Source: Clostridia bacterium (GTDB taxonomy: Bacteria > Bacillota > Clostridia > Oscillospirales > Acutalibacteraceae). From it: a stretch of 64,000 nucleotides of DNA. Shown here piece after piece: positions 62,350-64,000 of the stretch (within the stretch, counting starts at the first letter, position 1; each line of letters begins with the position of its first letter). The DNA lies in assembly GCA_017626295.1 (NCBI GenBank), contig JAGAJB010000013.1:48851-112850 (forward strand), given 5' to 3'. The position numbers and the translations under genes are program-made. Below the pieces are notes generated by a model. The model was not told the origin of the DNA and did not search any database. It saw nothing but the letters and a program-made list of their open reading frames with translations.

Positions 62350-62378
62350 GTTGCGATTTTTTTTATCATATAGTATAA
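62350..62378 (+). promoter_or_regulatory. Promoter of coaX
   Basis: TTGCGA followed after 17 bp by TATAAT (the latter near 62373-62378), about 40 bp upstream of the coaX start. The divergent mscL promoter lies in the same 155-bp gap. Confidence 0.7.
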
Positions 62379-62416
62379 TTCATATGTAAATTATATTCCT
62401 TTTCGGAGATGATTAT

Positions 62417-63181
62417 ATGATTTTAACGGCTGATATAGGAAACACCAATATAACCCTCGGTTTCTTTGAAAACGATGAACCTATAACAATTGCCCGTATG
62501 GCAACACAGCGCCACAGAACTTGCGAGCAATATGCCCTTGAACTAAAAGCAATTTTTGAACTTGAGAAAATAGACAATGCCTTTGAAGGTGCGGTAATAA
62601 GTTCCGTCGTACCGGAACTCACACGCATATTTAAAGATGCTATAAAAAAAGTAACAGGGTGCGAAGCACTCGTTGTTGCCGCAGGTATAAAAAACGGCTT
62701 AAAAATAGCAACAGACAACCCTAAAGAATTAGGTGCAGACCTTGTGGCAGGGGCTGTGGGTGCTTTAGCCCAATATCCTCTACCCTGTCTTGTTATGGAT
62801 TTAGGAACTGCTACGAAAATATCCCTTATTGATGAAAACGGCGTGTTTGCCGGTTGCACCATAGCACCGGGTATCGGTATTTCCCTTGATGCACTCTCTG
62901 CACGAACATCCCAGTTACCCACCATTGAACTTTCAGCACCCGAACACACCATCGGCACTAATACTATTGAATGTATTCGTGCAGGCACTGTTTTAGGTAA
63001 CGCCGCTATGCTTGACGGTATGGCTGACAGAATCGAAAAGGAATTAGGAAAACCCATTAAAACTTTAGTTGCAACAGGCGGCCTTGCTAAAGAAATAGTT
63101 GCTTGCTGTGAAAAAGATATTATTTTTAACAAAGACCTTGTTCTTCAGGGACTCTTGATAATATATAAGAAAAACAGGTAA
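62417..63181 (+). CDS. coaX: Type III pantothenate kinase
   Basis: This 254-aa kinase phosphorylates pantothenate, the first step of coenzyme A synthesis. The ASKHA-fold motifs are clear: TADIGNTNITLGFF at 4-17, ELGADLVAGAVGA near 104-116, VMDLGTATKIS near 125-135 and GCTIAPGIGISLDAL. It is the feedback-insensitive CoaX type that needs a monovalent cation. GGAGATGAT lies upstream of the ATG. The next gene, an ECF S component, is 51 bp downstream. Confidence 0.95.
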   Translation: MILTADIGNTNITLGFFENDEPITIARMATQRHRTCEQYALELKAIFELEKIDNAFEGAVISSVVPELTRIFKDAIKKVTGCEALVVAAGIKNGLKIATDNPKELGADLVAGAVGALAQYPLPCLVMDLGTATKISLIDENGVFAGCTIAPGIGISLDALSARTSQLPTIELSAPEHTIGTNTIECIRAGTVLGNAAMLDGMADRIEKELGKPIKTLVATGGLAKEIVACCEKDIIFNKDLVLQGLLIIYKKNR

Positions 63182-63232
63182 TAGACTAATACGCGTTGTA
63201 TCCATCGGAACAGCAGCAAAAGGAGTTTTATT

Positions 63233-63805
63233 ATGAAAGAAAAAAAGAAACTTATTCGTCTTGTTTTGTGCGCCTTATTCGCGGCATTGACAGTCGTAAT
63301 GACATTCACACCGTACTTAGGCTATATCACTGTCGGTATCATTGAAATTACCACCCTACACGTTGTGGTAATTCTCGGCGCAACTATACTCGGGCCAAAA
63401 TACGGTGCCATATTGGGCGGTGTCTGGGGTTTAACTTGTGTAATGAGAGCATTCCAATTCGGAATTATCCCATTCCAGAACCCATTGGTTTCACTCGTCC
63501 CCAGAATTATCGTAGGTTTGGTTGCAGGCCTTGTTTTTTACGCATTATCTAAAACAAAATGCAAAAAGCCTATTTCGTTGGCATTATCCGCTTTTGCAGG
63601 AACACTTACAAACACAGTTTTAGTTTTAAGCGCATTAAAGATTTCCGGTGGCTTTGAAACACTATTCGGCGAAGCAGCAAAAACATTGGAAGTAATTATT
63701 GCAACACTTATCAGCACAAACGGTTTGATAGAACTTATAAGTGCGGTTGTGGTAGTGCCCGCAATTTATCTTGCAACTGAAAAATTTTTCAAGAATAAAA
63801 TTTAA
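63233..63805 (+). CDS. ECF transporter S component, probably for pantothenate (PanT-like)
   Basis: This 190-aa protein has five or six transmembrane helices. The start reads LIRLVLCALFAALTVVMTFTPYLG, followed by ITVGIIEITTLHVVVILGATILGPKYGAILGGVWGL, typical of the ECF S-component fold. Its position directly after coaX suggests pantothenate as the substrate (inference from context). The energising EcfA/EcfT genes are not in the window. AAAAGGAG lies 8 nt before the ATG. No terminator is visible before the IS element. Confidence 0.85.
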   Translation: MKEKKKLIRLVLCALFAALTVVMTFTPYLGYITVGIIEITTLHVVVILGATILGPKYGAILGGVWGLTCVMRAFQFGIIPFQNPLVSLVPRIIVGLVAGLVFYALSKTKCKKPISLALSAFAGTLTNTVLVLSALKISGGFETLFGEAAKTLEVIIATLISTNGLIELISAVVVVPAIYLATEKFFKNKI

Positions 63806-63900
63806 AAAAATTCAACTCCTGTTTTTCTTCATTATTATATAAAAATTACGACTACACCAAATGAACAAGTCCAGTAAAAACGGACAATAGAAAAAAACGA

Positions 63901-63933
63901 CCTCCTATGGTAGAATAAAACTACCATAGGAGG
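63901..63933 (+). promoter_or_regulatory. Hairpin masking the transposase ribosome site
   Basis: CCTCCTATGGTAG pairs perfectly with CTACCATAGGAGG (13 bp) around a 7-nt loop. The right arm contains the AGGAGG ribosome site of the transposase gene starting at 63941. Confidence 0.85.
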
Positions 63934-63940
63934 AGTTTTT

Positions 63941-64000
63941 ATGCCTAGAAATTATCTACATATAAAGGATTATGAAAAAGAAATACTCAAATTAAGAGAA
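63941..64000 (+). CDS. IS3-family transposase N-terminus (OrfA/helix-turn-helix part), truncated by window
   Basis: Only the first 20 codons are visible: MPRNYLHIKDYEKEILKLRE. The MPRNY-HIKDYEKEI opening is typical of IS3-type OrfA proteins in Clostridia, whose N-terminal part binds the element ends. AGGAGGAG lies 5-6 nt before ATG 63941 but sits in a hairpin. Confidence 0.75.
   Translation, partial: MPRNYLHIKDYEKEILKLRE

Larger units (their letters stand above)
63862..64000 (+). mobile_element. Left end of an IS3-like insertion sequence (cut by window edge)
   Basis: The element begins near TGAACAAGTCC (63862), a terminal inverted-repeat type seen at IS3-family ends in Clostridia, followed by a short spacer, a strong hairpin and the start of a transposase frame. 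The right end is outside the window, so its length, its target duplication and whether the IS is intact are unknown. Confidence 0.75.

Overview
The window reads as one piece of a low-to-moderate GC, Gram-positive Clostridia chromosome, most likely an uncultured Oscillospiraceae/Ruminococcaceae-type gut or rumen anaerobe. The evidence is the gene content and Firmicutes-type gene order (scRNA-dnaX-ybaB-recR-smpB-ssrA), TTGACA/TATAAT promoters with 16-17 bp spacers, strong AGGAGG ribosome sites, a T-box leader, a preQ1-like leader before queT, ferredoxin-dependent oxidoreductases, and BspA-type and InlB-like secreted proteins. The taxon is an inference; no rRNA is present.

Layout. 1-3720 (minus): a tyrosine-type T-box leader controls an acyl-CoA ligase and indolepyruvate:ferredoxin oxidoreductase alpha (cut by the left edge). 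3712-8310: DUF1643 protein, then a plus-strand run of phosphoribosyltransferase, rsmI, a membrane-anchored unknown, a TIM-barrel sugar isomerase-like protein and an SDR mannonate oxidoreductase-like protein. 8377-16124 (minus): a 1023-aa leucine-rich-repeat surface protein, then yfmF-yfmH-lgt-folD. 16398-20629 (plus): yebC, SRP RNA, dnaX, ybaB, recR, smpB, followed by tmRNA. 21030-21780 is a structured accessory patch: a duplicated tmRNA 3' end, a hairpin array and a four-helix-bundle gene. 21883-33454 is mixed housekeeping and surface genes (ybaK-like, FAD oxidoreductase, InlB-repeat protein, dusB, SH3/C39 peptidase, murA, walJ-like, SGNH hydrolase, ThuA-like, queT, murC).

33518-49081 (minus) is a complete fused S10-spc-alpha ribosomal superoperon, 31 genes from rpsJ to rplQ including secY, adk, map, infA and rpmJ (the last is only 37 aa). 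It has a long structured leader with a terminator-like hairpin. 49175-54497 holds two unknown small proteins, a CpsB-type phosphatase, an AI-2E-family permease, homoserine dehydrogenase and a zinc-ribbon membrane protein. 54655-59660 is a BlaR1-BlaI regulatory pair flanking a 1003-aa secreted fibronectin-III-like protein. 59703-63805 holds gatD-like, murT, mscL, coaX and an ECF substrate-binding component. The right edge cuts an IS3-like insertion sequence.

The most interesting points are as follows. (1) The tyrosine T-box on an aryl-acid CoA ligase/Ior operon implies that these enzymes run in the anabolic direction, making aromatic amino acids from arylacetates. (2) A BlaI/BlaR1 pair lacks a beta-lactamase, its sensor has a low-complexity tail, and it is linked by a shared operator-like sequence to a giant secreted FN3 protein. 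(3) The GatD partner of MurT appears to lack both catalytic residues. (4) A symmetric GTGAAAT-spaced hairpin array lies between a duplicated tmRNA end and a four-helix-bundle gene. (5) The S10 leader contains mutually exclusive hairpins.
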